DNA of 64,000 nucleotides from Schistosoma mansoni (taxonomy: Eukaryota; Platyhelminthes; Trematoda; Strigeidida; Schistosomatidae). The DNA lies in assembly GCF_000237925.1 (NCBI RefSeq), contig NC_031502.1, forward strand, positions 49,019,283 through 49,083,282, read 5' to 3'. A program made the position numbers and the translations under genes. Below are positions 31,601-41,197 of the stretch, piece by piece. The notes under the pieces were generated by a model. It searched no databases and was not told the origin of the DNA. It saw nothing but the letters and a program-made list of their open reading frames with translations. The stretch's first letter is position 1; the number at the start of each line of letters is the position of its first letter.

Positions 31601-33788
31601 TGGACTCAGATGCCCTAGAGAACTTTTGGGGGATAGGGAAACATAATCAACATAAAGTCTAGCACAGATTTGCGTTGGCCCAAGTTTGCTATCCGATCAG
31701 ATGAAAACAAAAGGGATCGAAATTGTGTGATAGAACTAATAAAAACGAAGACGAAACATTGGGAACATAGTTTGGGAAGATAAGGTAGAAAGACACGTAA
31801 GAAGGGATACCAAAAGTTGAAATCGGCATCTAAACAGCGAATGCATCTGCGCCATTATGAGGGATTGAGCCATGCCAACCAAAGTCTCCAACCACCGGTA
31901 ACAGTTATCTGGTCTACCCCAACCAGGTAGTTGCCCCCAAATGCCCTGGTATGGCCGAGAGTGGGGAGAGTCCGCTCTCCCTCTCCAAATTCTCTCATAT
32001 GGCCACGCGAATATATAGCCTCTGCCAGGGAAGTCCTACTCACTGCCTTCTCGTGGCGGGGGTGTTGTTTACGAAATTGAGAGGACGAACAGCGGATGTC
32101 CGGTGCTTTAACTGGGTTGGTAGATGTGGAGTGTTCACCTAGGGGAGTTGGAAAACCCTGATTCCAAACCAATGGTGCACATGGGCTCCAGTATCCTGAA
32201 GGAACAAATGGCGTATCAATCAATCGTTGGTCACCGGCTACCATGGGACTGCATCTCCTCACGATGCTCCACTGCCTTGTGGATCAGACCTTTAGGCCAA
32301 AGGCTCGAGGTGTAGCCCCCTAAGAAAACCACTCGCCTCAGTTTGGGCACCTGTGCAGTATCACAGCCATCACACAAATCAAATGAGATTTGTGTGGCGC
32401 ATATATATCTGGTGCCCGTTTGTACTAATATTTATGTGTTTAAATAAATAAATAAATAACCATGGCAGTCTGAATCTACTACCATAGCTCAGACTAAAGG
32501 GTGACCAGAAGATTGTTGGTTACCATAAGGGGAATACGAATTACCGTTGGCCAAAGTGAGTTTAAAATATGAATTATGGTGCTTAAAAGTGACTTTACAC
32601 ATTTGACCAGGCTAAAACATCTTAGAGGACACAGAAAGGATGTTTAAGAGCCAAAAGTGAACTTCCTTTCAAGTACATGGTTACTGATAGTTTAACCAAC
32701 CTTTACAGTCAGTGTATTATACTTCTGGATAAACGTGGGCTTTACAGAGTAGATAGGTGCCTGAGAATCAAAAGTAATAAACGTCGATATCAGCAAGTTT
32801 TGACACACTAGGCTTTACCGAAGCTGGAAAACTCAGGAATCGCCCTGTGTCTGATTAGGTAGGTTGAAGACAGTTTTGTTAGTTGCTGAAAGTACATAGG
32901 CCAACTGAAAGTCCAAATTGATATATTGTTACAGGTCCAGGTCTCTGTTTACGAGGTGAGTTAAACTTCCTGAAAAAGTACATAGAACCGCTAGACGCAT
33001 TGATCAATCGCTTGAGAAGTCAGACCTTTCTGACTGCATCTTCATGATGGGACTAAACAAGCACAAAACCATGCTAAAAAGGCAATAAAAGGGCCTTTAG
33101 TTTGTTCTCGAAACACCCAATTAGATTTGTGCTAAACGCAGGCCAAAAATAAATACCCAGAAACTAGAGGTACAACTGCAGTCTGAGATGTAGGTGGGTA
33201 GTTACATCTTGAGACTCACTATCGACCGAAGTGTTCTAAACAACATCCCCGGTGTCCTTCAAAATAAAACCTGACGTATTAATAGGAACCAAGAGCTATT
33301 AATCTGTCAATACCCCTATCGACATAATCATCATCAAAATTCTAAGACACAAAAGGGGTAATTAAACACTGCATTGTGATTACTTCGTGTCGACTTACCG
33401 TGAAGAACTCCTGAATACTTTCCACTGTGACGTTTGAATTTTCTGGGAATTCCGACAATATGATGGTACGGTAGTAAACGGATTTGTCCCAAGTGGGCAA
33501 AGGATCAACGCGTCGAATTGTATTCCCATCTTCTGACACCTCAATTTTAGTTGATGCTGTCAATGACTGACGAATAACGCTTAGATCCGTCGTCAAAGAC
33601 TGGAGTTTTTTAAAACTTGCAATTACTGAGAGATCCACCCATCCATCTTTTGATGACTTGACTAAATTTAGAAGGTACTGGTCTTTTAAAATATTTGCGT
33701 CCGAGAAATAGAATTCACATTGTTTGATAATCTTTTCATTCATAAGCTCTGATTTCGGCTCACTGCATACAGCAATATTTTCTTTATC
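16319..33788 (-). CDS. LARP6: LARP6-like La-related RNA-binding protein, split gene
   Basis: Minus-strand exons: 33788-33399 (La motif), 30472-30271 (RRM start) and 16622-16319 (C-terminus). The La exon has EKIIKQCEFYFSDANILKDQ and VIASFKKLQSLTTD, the typical LARP6 winged-helix signature, and ends SIQEFFT. The RRM exon continues in phase 0 with MNGHPPSLVRVLFPNRKIPS and KICAVVEFPNRPDALKA. The last exon contains HVREPIGPPTEESTGFSPGW, resembling the SUZ-C motif of LARP6. The RRM exon ends with one codon base while the last exon needs two before it, so at least one exon between them is missing from this call. The first exons lie further right and were not found. LARP6 proteins bind structured mRNA elements. 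The introns are full of retroelements, mostly antisense to the gene. Confidence 0.75.
16623..17560. other. Intron sequence without recognised feature
   Basis: No exon with proper phase and no element motif was seen on either strand. Confidence 0.35.
17567..17975 (+). mobile_element. Possible solo LTR, fossil
   Basis: Starts TGTCAAATCCCCAGAAC and ends near CAGACATAACA, with a TATA-like CTGTATATATACG inside. The TG ... CA ends and about 400-bp length would suit a solo LTR, but no partner or coding part adjoins. This is a pattern-based guess. Confidence 0.3.
18050..18361 (+). repeat. Dispersed repeat, copy B (partner at 15108)
   Basis: Same-direction copy of 15108-15412, about 75 to 80 percent identical by eye. 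It includes GCGCTGACTGGCTAAG and ACCAATCAGCG, a short inverted pair. Confidence 0.55.
18362..19189. other. Intron sequence without recognised feature
   Basis: Possible splice donor patterns occur on the minus strand (18786-18791), but no adjoining open frame fits the missing exon of the LARP6-like gene. Confidence 0.35.
19190..19340 (-). mobile_element. LINE remnant, 3' piece, split by an inserted fossil
   Basis: The reverse complement matches 57290-57430: both contain GAAGTTGCTGACCTGATCTG, then CATTATGGTAGGT and CAGACTATGTGGTTGTGGTA. That region corresponds to the end of an SR3/Perere-3-like ORF. Its other half lies at 24876-25250. Confidence 0.6.
20670..24576 (+). mobile_element. SR3/Perere-3-like LINE, full length, with target duplication
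   Basis: A 3.9-kb non-LTR retrotransposon. It begins GCCCCCAAATGCCCTGG, has a 5' leader of about 0.7 kb, an endonuclease and reverse transcriptase ORF, and ends in repeated AAAAT units. CTTACTATT stands directly before it (20661-20669) and after it (24577-24585), a 9-bp target duplication. It is inserted in the LTR of a gypsy fossil. A nearly identical copy lies inverted at 43085-46517. Confidence 0.85.
21357..24406 (+). CDS. LINE endonuclease / reverse transcriptase, one frame break
   Basis: ATG at 21357 opens FNVRTLMQIGQQMG and CLSETRIQDSSEV (start of the APE-type endonuclease), but this frame ends at 21653. The protein continues in another frame: GVGVALSARAEAALIDW, then AGDLNAQVG and ESDHALV. 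The RT part follows with FKKGSRCSCNNYRGISL, EQAGFRSGRGCIDHIF, FLDIRAAFDSLDR, QGCPISPFLFNF and the active site LEYTDDIVLL. It ends with a C-terminal domain (HRLRWLGHVLRMSSQR) and a stop at 24404-24406. The change is explained by one missing G within TTTGCTGG at about 21629-21636. The same break is present in the copy at 43-46 kb. The active-site box is YTDD rather than YADD. Confidence 0.85.
24876..25250 (-). mobile_element. LINE remnant, 5' piece, split by an inserted fossil
   Basis: The reverse complement matches 56990-57300 closely (for example CATTGCCTACCTCGATGGGT and GGAAAATGTTGG-like). It represents the LRWLGHVLRMP region of an SR3/Perere-3-like ORF, decayed. It continues the piece at 19190-19340. 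Confidence 0.6.
25251..25814. other. Intron sequence without recognised feature
   Basis: A minus-strand donor-like GTAAGT (25588) was inspected as part of the missing LARP6 exon. All three frames next to it are closed. Confidence 0.35.
25815..29729 (+). mobile_element. Second SR3/Perere-3-like LINE subfamily, full length
   Basis: About 3.9 kb, with a GC-richer 5' leader from about 25815, one long ORF, and a 3' end in repeated CTGA units (29712-29727). It belongs to a different subfamily from the element at 20.7 kb: the leader is unrelated, the active site is YADD, and the tail is CTGA-type instead of A-rich. It lies antisense in an intron of the LARP6-like gene. The exact 5' end and target duplication were not determined. 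Confidence 0.8.
26470..29535 (+). CDS. LINE endonuclease / reverse transcriptase, intact ORF
   Basis: An uninterrupted frame of 1021 codons from ATG at 26470 (context TCACCATGGCC, a strong start context) to TGA at 29533-29535. The frame is open upstream to 26155, but the first good ATG is this one. Endonuclease motifs: GAFNVRTLCQIGQQ, CVSETRIQDPS, AGDFNAQVG, LDSDHALIR. RT motifs: YKKGSKSSCDNHRGISL, QAGFRPGRGCIDHIF, FLDLKAAFDSVDR, QGCPLSPFLFNF and LEYADDIVLFGED. The C-terminus has LRWLGHVLRMPEHRLPRRA. All key motifs are present, so the protein may be functional. It would nick target DNA and reverse transcribe its own RNA. Confidence 0.9.
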   Translation: MANDSSARNAVPGLLKPRSKLHIGAFNVRTLCQIGQQASLAKTLESRTIDVCCVSETRIQDPSVVIHLTSPRQNGQPTKYTLRVSGDPLASSRGLAGVGIALSTMAEQALLEWIPVNSRLCAVRLNGSVRTRKDRDTRRCLFVVSAYAPTDRSHDEVKDDFYRKLSELLQKAKRSDIVVVAGDFNAQVGSLNQTERHLGGCFSIPAQRTDNGDRLLQLCSDNRLFLASTNFKHKERHRLTWRPPAPNQRWTQIDHIVISHRWRGSIEDCRSYWNTCLDSDHALIRARICLRLNGRRKITLRRPIRIELEDEKAKCEFQKQLSSHLGSSVNETDPDAAWKDIRTAVETAVTSISHLNHRAPKNQWISSKSISLMDSRKLIPSGSEHDEERKQIRSRLTKSLRNDREQWWATKAKEMEKAAAVGNTRQLFRLIKETGIKKSSVSETISEKDGTLICSQPKRLERWAEHFEEQFSWPSATAQLPTIPRKPEWNIEVGPPTLLEVQKAMSNLKRGKAAGPDGLAPEVFKYGGPILAIRLTNILAKIWETDVIPSDWSQSLIVPIYKKGSKSSCDNHRGISLTNIASKILASIIIGRLTKTRELQTRENQAGFRPGRGCIDHIFTIRQVLEHRHAYRRPTMIVFLDLKAAFDSVDREVLWQCLSLKGVPEKYINLVKALYSNTISRVRAYGELSSDFTTSSDVRQGCPLSPFLFNFIIDLLLQITLSSTESTGIDLLPGGPLSDLEYADDIVLFGEDAGKMQSLLLELSNNARMFGMRFSPSKCKLLLQDWPASTPELRIGSEVVERVDNFTYLGSLISPNGLVSDEISARIQKARLAFANLRHLWRRRDIRLSIKGRVYCASVRSVLLYGCETWPLRVEDTRRLLVFDHRCLRNIARICWDHRVSNSEVRRRVIGNDGKSVDEVMNLHRLRWLGHVLRMPEHRLPRRATLTSVGDGWKRVRGGQTKTWHQCLKSLTSSLSHVGRCRLPGWGPRDYRNQWLEIVGNMTQNRSQCRRCIHSLSSLKP
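29730..30270. other. Intron sequence without recognised feature
   Basis: Between the LINE tail and the RRM exon of the LARP6-like gene. No motif was seen. Confidence 0.4.
30271..30472 (-). CDS. LARP6: RRM exon of the LARP6-like gene
   Basis: On the minus strand, CTTGCAG precedes the exon and GTAAGT follows it. It is 202 nt long and begins in phase 0, matching the end of the La exon. It encodes RVLFPNRKIPSDLKRSQIL and GVKICAVVEFPNRPDALKAI, the RNP-like part of the LARP6 RRM. Confidence 0.8.
30650..31440 (+). mobile_element. LTR-retrotransposon gag remnant, fossil
   Basis: Broken gag region of a Ty3/gypsy-type element. It has a capsid-like stretch (FDPDAGVTFESWFKRY, 30700-30750) and a CCHC knuckle (PTSCWKCEAWHFSRFC, about 31350-31400). 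No pol part or LTR was recognised next to it. It lies in the intron between the La and RRM exons. Confidence 0.65.
31441..31839. other. Intron sequence, possibly LINE 3' UTR
   Basis: No coding motif. Its minus strand follows on from the LINE C-terminal fragment at 31840-31932 and may be that fragment's 3' UTR. Confidence 0.35.
31840..31932 (-). mobile_element. LINE C-terminal fragment
   Basis: The minus strand reads LPGWGRPDNCYRWLETLVGM, matching LPGWGPRDYRNQWLEIVGNM at the end of the LINE ORF at 26.5-29.5 kb. It ends where the short element at 31933 begins. Confidence 0.6.
31933..32459 (+). mobile_element. Short non-autonomous LINE derivative
   Basis: 527 bp made of the first 450 bp or so of the LINE leader (from GCCCCCAAATGCCCTGG to CAGTATCACAGCC) joined directly to the LINE 3' end (TTTGTGTGGCGCATATATATC ... 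AATAAATAAATAAA). There is no coding part. The two ends suggest that it uses the LINE machinery. Confidence 0.75.
32460..33398. other. Intron sequence without recognised feature
   Basis: No motif on either strand. It is part of the intron between the La and RRM exons. Confidence 0.4.
33399..33788 (-). CDS. LARP6: La-motif exon of the LARP6-like gene
   Basis: It ends in phase 0 at TTCACG before GTAAGT (33393-33398). The start at 33788, after TGCTGCAG, is my choice. The open frame runs to 33887, but that part overlaps LINE-derived sequence. The domain reads KIIKQCEFYFSDANILKDQY, LNLVKSSKDGWVDLSVIASF and SEDGNTIRRVDPLP. Confidence 0.75.
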
Positions 33789-33829
33789 CTGCAGCACCGG
33801 ACAATCAGAAAACCCACTGGGACCCAACT

Positions 33830-35010
33830 CCATCAGATGGTGTCCACTCCGCCAAACTTGGAAGGCCCGCCCAGTGCGAGGACTCAATACTATTAAGTAA
33901 CGTCGAACCTCGTAATTTACAATGTGGAAATAACGAGATATTATTCATTGTGGATCTGGGTGTGTATTGTGGAAGATGGGTTTTTGTTATGGAAAGGTAA
34001 ACGTAGTGTTTTCTAATACTTAGTTTCAGTTCCAGTTTGGAAAGAACAGGAGGCTTGATGGCCTGTGTTAGTCCTGCCAATGATGGTGTTTCAGTTGATC
34101 CAACTTTCTTTTTAAAGAGTCGACGGATGGAGCCCCAACCATGGGCTGAGGTAATGAATTCCACTCGTTGATGATTCGATGGGAAAGTCGGTAGTCAGCT
34201 GACAAGTAATTCGTTCTGGGCTTGTGAACGTTTTTGGAGTGTCCTCGTAGATTTTCTGTTTTGGAAGACAAGAAAAATGAGGGCATATCAGGTGCAAATT
34301 TATCACTAAACAATTTGAAAACTGTGATCAAGTCGCCTCTGATTCTTCGATATGACAGCGGGAATAGGTTTAGTTTGGTCAGTCTAGTATCATACGGGAG
34401 CTTCGCTGTTCAGGGAATCAGTTTAGTTGCTGTTCTCTGAACCCTTTCCAAGAGTTCACTGTCTTTTTAGGCAGGGGCTAGTCACTTGTATGCAGTACTC
34501 AAGTTTAGGACGCACGAACACTGTATACAAAGTAAAAGCGTTTTAGCGTCGATATGACTAAAAGCCCTACGTATGGACCATGAAATTATGGACCAAAAAA
34601 TTATTGCACGACAGTGTGCAGTAGTTTTTAATTATTGGCTAACGATGACTCCTAAGTTATTGTGTGTCCGGACAATAGATAGCTCAGTGTTATTCATCGT
34701 GTATGTATCTGTACCTTGATGACCAATATGCATCACAATACACTTGGAAGTATTTATCGGCAACTGCCAGGTTTGGGACCATTCAGATAATTTCTTCAGG
34801 TCGTTTTGGAGTTCTAAGCTATCACCCTTACTTTGTATCGCTCTCCATATCTTGACATTGTCAGCAAGACTGATGACGATAGTAGACGAGGAGGTCATTT
34901 ACGTACAAGAGGAGTCACACTGGCCCCGAAACTGTACCCTGGGGGACTCCACTCTGTGGCTCGCCCAAATGGGTGTGGTCACTCAGTGTATCCTCTAGTT
35001 CTTCAAATTA
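33830..35010 (-). mobile_element. CR1/SR1-like LINE, 5'-truncated and decayed
   Basis: Read on the minus strand: GEPQSGVPQGTVSGPV, then LADNVKIWRAIQSKGDSLEL (active site LADN instead of YADD or FADD), PINTSKCIVMHIGHQGTDTY, and at the end ENLRGHSKNVHKPRTNYLSA and INEWNSLPQPMVGAPSVDSL. These are typical of the RT C-terminal half of CR1-type LINEs. It lies directly upstream of the La exon. Confidence 0.75.
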
Positions 35011-35101
35011 AATGTTATAATAACGGCATTATTATCAAGGTTGGACTTGATAAGTTTGAATAAACTGAGCATTGGGTAGAAAGTTTGTAGAATTACGGTC
35101 T

Positions 35102-35510
35102 ACTTCGTTATTAGTACTGCTCCAATAATAGATCTAATCCTAAAATTATAGACTTCTCATGATGTAACCGCTCAATTTATAAGATCTTACCTGAAAGCCT
35201 CATCAATGTCTGCACCGACTCATCGTATCGTAACAATCACCAATATATGCTGGAGAACGAATTTAGGCTGGAGACAGAACAATATATTTAATATGAATAA
35301 AAGGTATAGGCCGCACAAGAATGATCACGCCTGCAAGGCTGAGCCATACCATTCGATGAATTTAAATTGATTGAATTGATCCTTCCCACCTTCCCCATTG
35401 TTGGGTTTTTCTCTACGTTAGATGTTGAATATCTATTTCCCTAGTTGTCTCGTGTTCAACTTGGGGGCTGCGTGGTTAGAACAAATACCACCATAAAACT
35501 ATTGTAGGGG
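35102..35510 (+). repeat. Dispersed repeat, copy A (partner at 37640)
   Basis: Resembles 37640-38030 over the whole length (for example AATAATAGATCTAAT and AATAATAGACCTAAT; GAATGATCACG and GAATGACCACG; ACCACCATAAAACTATT and ACCACTACGATACTATT). Identity is about 60 to 65 percent by eye. Family unknown. Confidence 0.45.
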
Positions 35511-37639
35511 ATGTTTGGTTTGGATATTACTGTACATATGGTCAGATAAGTTCTGTTGACAAACTTCGAAAGACATCCAATGAAGATGGGTCACACTGAC
35601 CCACATCTATCCTGCCTCTGCAATTACCCTAAGCAACGACTGTTTTGTACTCAGGTAAACAGAGCACGCGTGAGATAAAAGCTCTTGGCATCAGGAATAT
35701 AATAGCTTTACTCCTTTTCGTGATGTTTTTAACTGCCCCCTAGATTAAATCAACTCATCAACCATTATATACACTGACAAAACCACGGTATGAAGGTTAA
35801 AGTAAACTAAAAGGATTCACCTGAGATATAAAAAGATTTCACAGTGGGTTGAAATTTAATGTCATAATGTCGCGTTATGGACACAGCTCCATGAGACACA
35901 AACAATATATGTCCTCTGTGATATTCCACCTTTTTCTTCTTACAGCTCGTTCTGGGACTGTTAACTACGGAGATCTTAGATACCGGCCGAAAGTGTATTG
36001 AGAATTCAGCTAAAATAAATGCGACTCTTTACTTTATACAAGTACCACTTGATGTCATCACTCCAGAATTGTTTCTGAAACTTTAGAACGTACTCATAGT
36101 ATCACCTCAAAGTCCACAAAGTTAACGAGCTTCATCCCTTCAAAAAGGACCAAGATCTCCCAAACAGATAGGGTTGGGAGACAAATCCTGCTAACATAGA
36201 CTCCGATGCAGGATTACTGTGACCAGGGTATTGGAAGACAACACGTTGTTTGATAATTGCATATAACTTACCAAGAACTTCAATTCTCCTCCATACAAAC
36301 GCCCTACCAGAACCTCGCCACCGCATTCCACGAGACAACCTAAAAAATCTCACATGGATTTCTGAGAAGACAAGCATGATATCACTTTCTTATTCACGGT
36401 CGAATCCCCTCCCAACAGAAGTGACAGCAGTCTCCACACTGTACACCTTCAAATATGTCACAGGTATTCGGAGTTTGACAACGCCCTTACACTTAACATT
36501 TCTATAACCGAAGGATACGAACGCAGTCAAATAAGAAGTCTGAAATGAGAAGGTTCAATGATCTGTCTAATCGAATATCAGTCCATTCGTTCAGATATAC
36601 TTTGTACTCTTCAGAATATTTCACTGTTGCATCTCATCCACGTCTCAGACTAGATCCCTCCGCTCTAAAATGCATTTAGTATGTTGGTGGTGCTACTTAT
36701 TTATGCAGTGCAACTTTTTTAGTTTATAGTTGTTATTAAGGAGACCTGTAAAGCGCTTAATGTGAACTATCAACTTGGGAAACGCATACGTCAAGTTTAT
36801 TCCAGATGTCAGATGTTCCGCATTTTTGCCGTGTGTAAGACTTAAGAAAAGAGAAACAGAGGAGCAGAAAGGCATTTGGTTATGAACGATAAATAATCCC
36901 TAAAATTCAGTAGTGGAACAGACAGAGGCATTATAAATTATTAGATTAAATTCATAGTAGCTCTCGTTGCTAGAGTGAAATGTGATCAGGGGCTTCAGAT
37001 GAGAGAATGGAATAATAAAGAATGAGTGGCTCACAGTAAGTCGCAAAAGGTCGGAAATACAACTTTTCTACTGATTGTGATATAGCATAAATATATTTTC
37101 TATATTATTCTATTTGAAGCCCAAACGTAATCTTCGGAATTCGCTGCCTACCACAGTACAACGGGTTAGTATACACAATAGTTTGAAATCAACATTAGGT
37201 CCTATAGATTAGTTGGTCACATTGCCGTAAGCCTACAATGTTGCATTACGGCTTTTATTCTTGTGGCAAAAATAGGTGCACTTATAAAAATAATAATGAG
37301 TAATATATGAGAATCTACAAATCAAAAATTAAATATTGAATCTTAGCTAAATGATATACCTTGTATATATATATATATATACTGTGATTTTTCATAGAGT
37401 TTAACAGAAAATCCTATCTAATATAAAAAACATAAGCTCGAGAGAGATCAGGGGACAATTTACACTAAGATAGATTGCTTTGACACGGTTTTCACCTCAG
37501 GATCTCCCGTAGTACAAAGTTTACAGGATTTAAAAAAGAGTTTGGGATGATGTTCATTTCTCAGGCTGAAATTAGCAGTTTGACGCTTAGAAGGATTAAA
37601 TATGAGATCATAGATTTATGGTCCTGTTCGGTATTAGTG
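35511..37639. other. No recognisable feature
   Basis: Open frames on both strands at 36132-36507 have no motif that I recognise. A TA run lies at about 37369-37381. Confidence 0.35.
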
Positions 37640-38030
37640 TATTTGTCTTTATTACTGTAATAATAGACCTAATTCCAACATTGTAGATGTGTCATGATGC
37701 GACTATCTAATCTATAAAATTTTACGCAAAAGTCACATCATTGTCTATACTTATTGGTCATATCGTGAGAAACAGCAATATGGTGTTTAGTACTTCTTAA
37801 AAACACATTTGAACTGGCGATACAATCACATATTCTATGTAGAAAAGTGTAAGTTGAGAGAATGACCACGTCCGAAAAGGTGAGCCACGTCAAACCGATA
37901 TATTGTTCCTGCGTTCACCATTTTCATCTCTAATTGTTACATGTTGAATGTAAATCTGTAAGGTAATTATAAACTCGGTTTCAAAGATCATGTGTTGTAA
38001 AATCAATACCACTACGATACTATTAACAAC
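37640..38030 (+). repeat. Dispersed repeat, copy B (partner at 35102)
   Basis: Second, diverged copy of the repeat at 35102-35510, same direction, about 2.1 kb away. Confidence 0.45.
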
Positions 38031-39559
38031 AGAACATCGTTTAAAAAGAGACAAGAACTCATTCATTCCAAGTGGACGTCAGGAGGTAAAGTTGGCGAAC
38101 GTGAAGTGAGGTCTGGGCTTAACAAGCAACAGGTGTAGAGGCATTCTTATCTCAAAGCACATAAAGAACAAGCAATCACATGATAGTAGACAAGTCTCGG
38201 GTGAATTCAACCATGATGTTATTGTCCCTCTATGCTGAAATTGACTGTCGTTGGTTGAAAATTCAGGAGTAAGAACCAGACTGCCTACATTATTATTGTG
38301 AGCAACATGGAAGAATTGGATGACATTGGTCCCAAAATAATACGCCAGTGCAAAATCTCTGGAATCCTATGACTTCTGCCTCAAGTAGATTCTTAGACTT
38401 TAGAATAGTATTGATATTATGAAGCTTACATCTATCGTTCAATGAATAGCTCCAATCTGTGTGCTGACTTTAGTAAAATGCGCAAATTACTGAACCTTAC
38501 TTCGAAGCCACATGACACAAAGACGCACTGCTTTGAGTTTGTTCACCCCCTAGTGGAATTTTATGCTTCTATAAAATACTTGGAAAACAGAGTATGTTGT
38601 CATACAAACGACCTATTTAGATATGAAGGGAATTAAATAGTAATAAGTACAAGTGGAAATCAACAGATTTATAAGCTTGTAGTGACCTGCTTTTCTCGAT
38701 GAGAACGCAGTTGGTATAACGGAAACAATTATTATTATAACCAATCGTACCAGTGATTGTTTTACTGCACTCGTTTTTGTTTAACTGTATCAAAATCGCT
38801 TCTCGTTCCGTCGTCCATCTTGTTCGTTCGAACATTTTTACGCGTTTCTCCTCTTGCCTGCAATCTTTGGCACGTCTCGGTATTCATTCGATACCAGGAG
38901 ATTGCCAATAAATATACTTTATCTGGACCAGTTACAGCCTTCTGGTTTACGAGCTAGCGAAGGAACCAAGTCGTTTTCAGGCGCGTAATCTTATTGTGGT
39001 GGTGATCATAGTCAATCGAGACTCGATGCCATCTACAAGCTAGTTACGTAGCATTCAATATATCATTCGGATTCATTGTGATTGATCTTGACTATTTATT
39101 AATAACCGTTTAGCTTTCGGATATATGTAGCGGTAAATTAATCTTTAAGATCAATAACTCCGTAAGTGTTTGACAATGGATTCTGACCACATCAGTTCTA
39201 ATGGACTCACCTAGTTGAAGAAGCTTGGCCATGCATCCACACTAGATCACGAGTTGGAAAGGCCTGCTCAACGTCTCCTGCGATCGCTAGCCAGTTGAGA
39301 TCAGTCACTTCTCGATACATTAATAATCTATCAAATATATCTTCGAACCTCCTCGCTTCTGACTTTTGATTTCACTGGGTGGGCACGATTCAGTTATAGA
39401 TGTTACTGGTTAAAGTGTTGTCGAACTACAAATACCTGTGGCGTCCTCATTTCAATCTCTGAATGTAAGGACAGATCTGTCTAGACAAACAATGTTACTG
39501 GGGGCCATATTACCACATAGTTTCGCTTGAGGTGGTGACAAAGTGAACAAAATTCTATA
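38031..39559. other. No recognisable feature
   Basis: Short frames on both strands (for example 38442-38636) have no assignable motif. Upstream exons of the LARP6-like gene could lie here, but none could be supported. Confidence 0.35.
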
Positions 39560-40080
39560 TCTAAGTATTCCAGGAGTTTTCTCATCGAAGGTGAATTTAC
39601 GAGAATCGAAGTTTTTCCGAGACTATCCAACCTCAAATTGTACCAATTTACAGGTCCTGGTGAAATTCATCCATGGATTATAAGGAGCATAGCTTGTATG
39701 ATTACTAGATCGAAGAATCCCGTTTAGCATTCCACTAAAGTTGCCAAAAGTCCCAGGGGAACGAGAGAATGGAATAGTTGGTCCATCTTATAGAACTGGG
39801 GGTCAAAATTTGTCCAATAACCGTCAACCAGTTACCTTCACTATCATTGTTGCTAAATTAGTGGAAAAGATAATTCCGATTTTTCCTTAATGTTAAGTGA
39901 TCGGGAATAATTTTTAGGCTAGGAAGCGAAATGTTTTGGGAACATCGAATCTACATTTGATTAATTTCATTCTTGAGCGAGAGATAATCCAGTAGACGCA
40001 AACTTTATATGTTTCTCTAAAGCCTCCGTTATACCGTCTGAGTGAATCAGAACAAAAATAGAAAGTTTAGAAATCTGTTG
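39560..40080 (+). mobile_element. CR1-like LINE fragment, decayed
   Basis: The plus strand reads TGPGEIHPWIIRSIACMITR, then YRTGGQNLSNNRQPVTFTII and VAKLVEKII, matching the N-terminal half of a CR1-type reverse transcriptase (GPDGIHPRIL ... NYRPVSLTS). It has several stops. Confidence 0.55.
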
Positions 40081-40737
40081 ATGGAGTAAAAACCTGGATA
40101 AACACTTTTCTGTTGATTGAGGTTAAAGTGTGATTAGGACTTTATCCTCATGGAATTCTGTGAAGAGTGCAGATTTACAATGAGATTGGATATTGCAGAT
40201 CGAAGTAACAGGTCGAGGCGCCATTTTCAGTTTTCCGATACAGTGGTGGTTTTAATCCTGTCATGTGTCGCGAACCGAGATAATAGTCATGTTTACGTTC
40301 ATGTAGTGTTAACAGCTGGAAATAAATTCCACGTTTTTGTGTTATCTAAGTTTGTCGTTGTCAGTAATTACGGTTATGTTTTCGTTTATTTAGTCACTCG
40401 ATTTTAGATATTTTGAGATATTTTTCTTTATAGAATCACTTGCTAGCCTGTCCACTGTGTTGTGACCCCTCTTCTGTCAGAACTGACTGCCGTACACTTG
40501 ACACATTGTAGCATAATAGAGTAGCTACTCTATTGGTGTAATGTTAAGATTGTGAGAGTGGAGTTTATTGTCACCTATGTTCACTCATTTGCTCATGGCT
40601 TTTCACATAATCATGTTCGTTTTAGATATAGATTTGGATCAGTTTCCGACTTAAGTTTACATTTTGGAATTGTTAAGATGTGTTATGTTTGATTTTTTTG
40701 TCGTATTAGTTGGAGGACTTGTTCGGTTTTCGACCTT
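40081..40737. other. Left flank of the Merlin element
   Basis: No recognised gene. An open frame at 40150-40407 has no assignable motif. Confidence 0.35.
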
Positions 40738-40745
40738 GATTTGTC

Positions 40746-40769
40746 GGCGAGACTAAAGAACATGGACGA
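40746..40769 (+). repeat. Merlin terminal inverted repeat, left
   Basis: 24 bp, the exact reverse complement of 42170-42193. It starts GGCGAGACTAAAGAACATGG. Confidence 0.95.
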
Positions 40770-41197
40770 CCTTTGAACGAATCTTAAATGGAACGAATCG
40801 AGCGAAGAAATTTCTTTTCAACTAGTTTTCCATCGTGGCTCTACACTAATATATATATATATGATTTACAATAATTAAATAACACTCATGGAGTAGATAC
40901 GTTACGTAATGATTATATAATGACATCGATTATAAACTAACATTAATTGGAAGAGAAGGATTAATACTAATCAAAGTTATTATTCGAAAATCAAGCTGTT
41001 GCTACGTTGCATAATATATAAAAATGAGAAGAAAGAACTAACAAAATATTTTGATGAATGGTCAGTAATATAGTATATAATACAGTAATATATATATATA
41101 TATATATACATATAGAATCTTAAATGACCTTGAGAAATATTAGCCAATCAGAAGACAGTTAGTGTACAGTAAAAATTTATTATACAAAACCAAAGAA

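Noticed and set aside
33805-34164. Open frame upstream of the La exon as N-terminus of the LARP6-like protein.
   Set aside because: It is read from the 3' part of a CR1-like LINE fragment and is in another frame.
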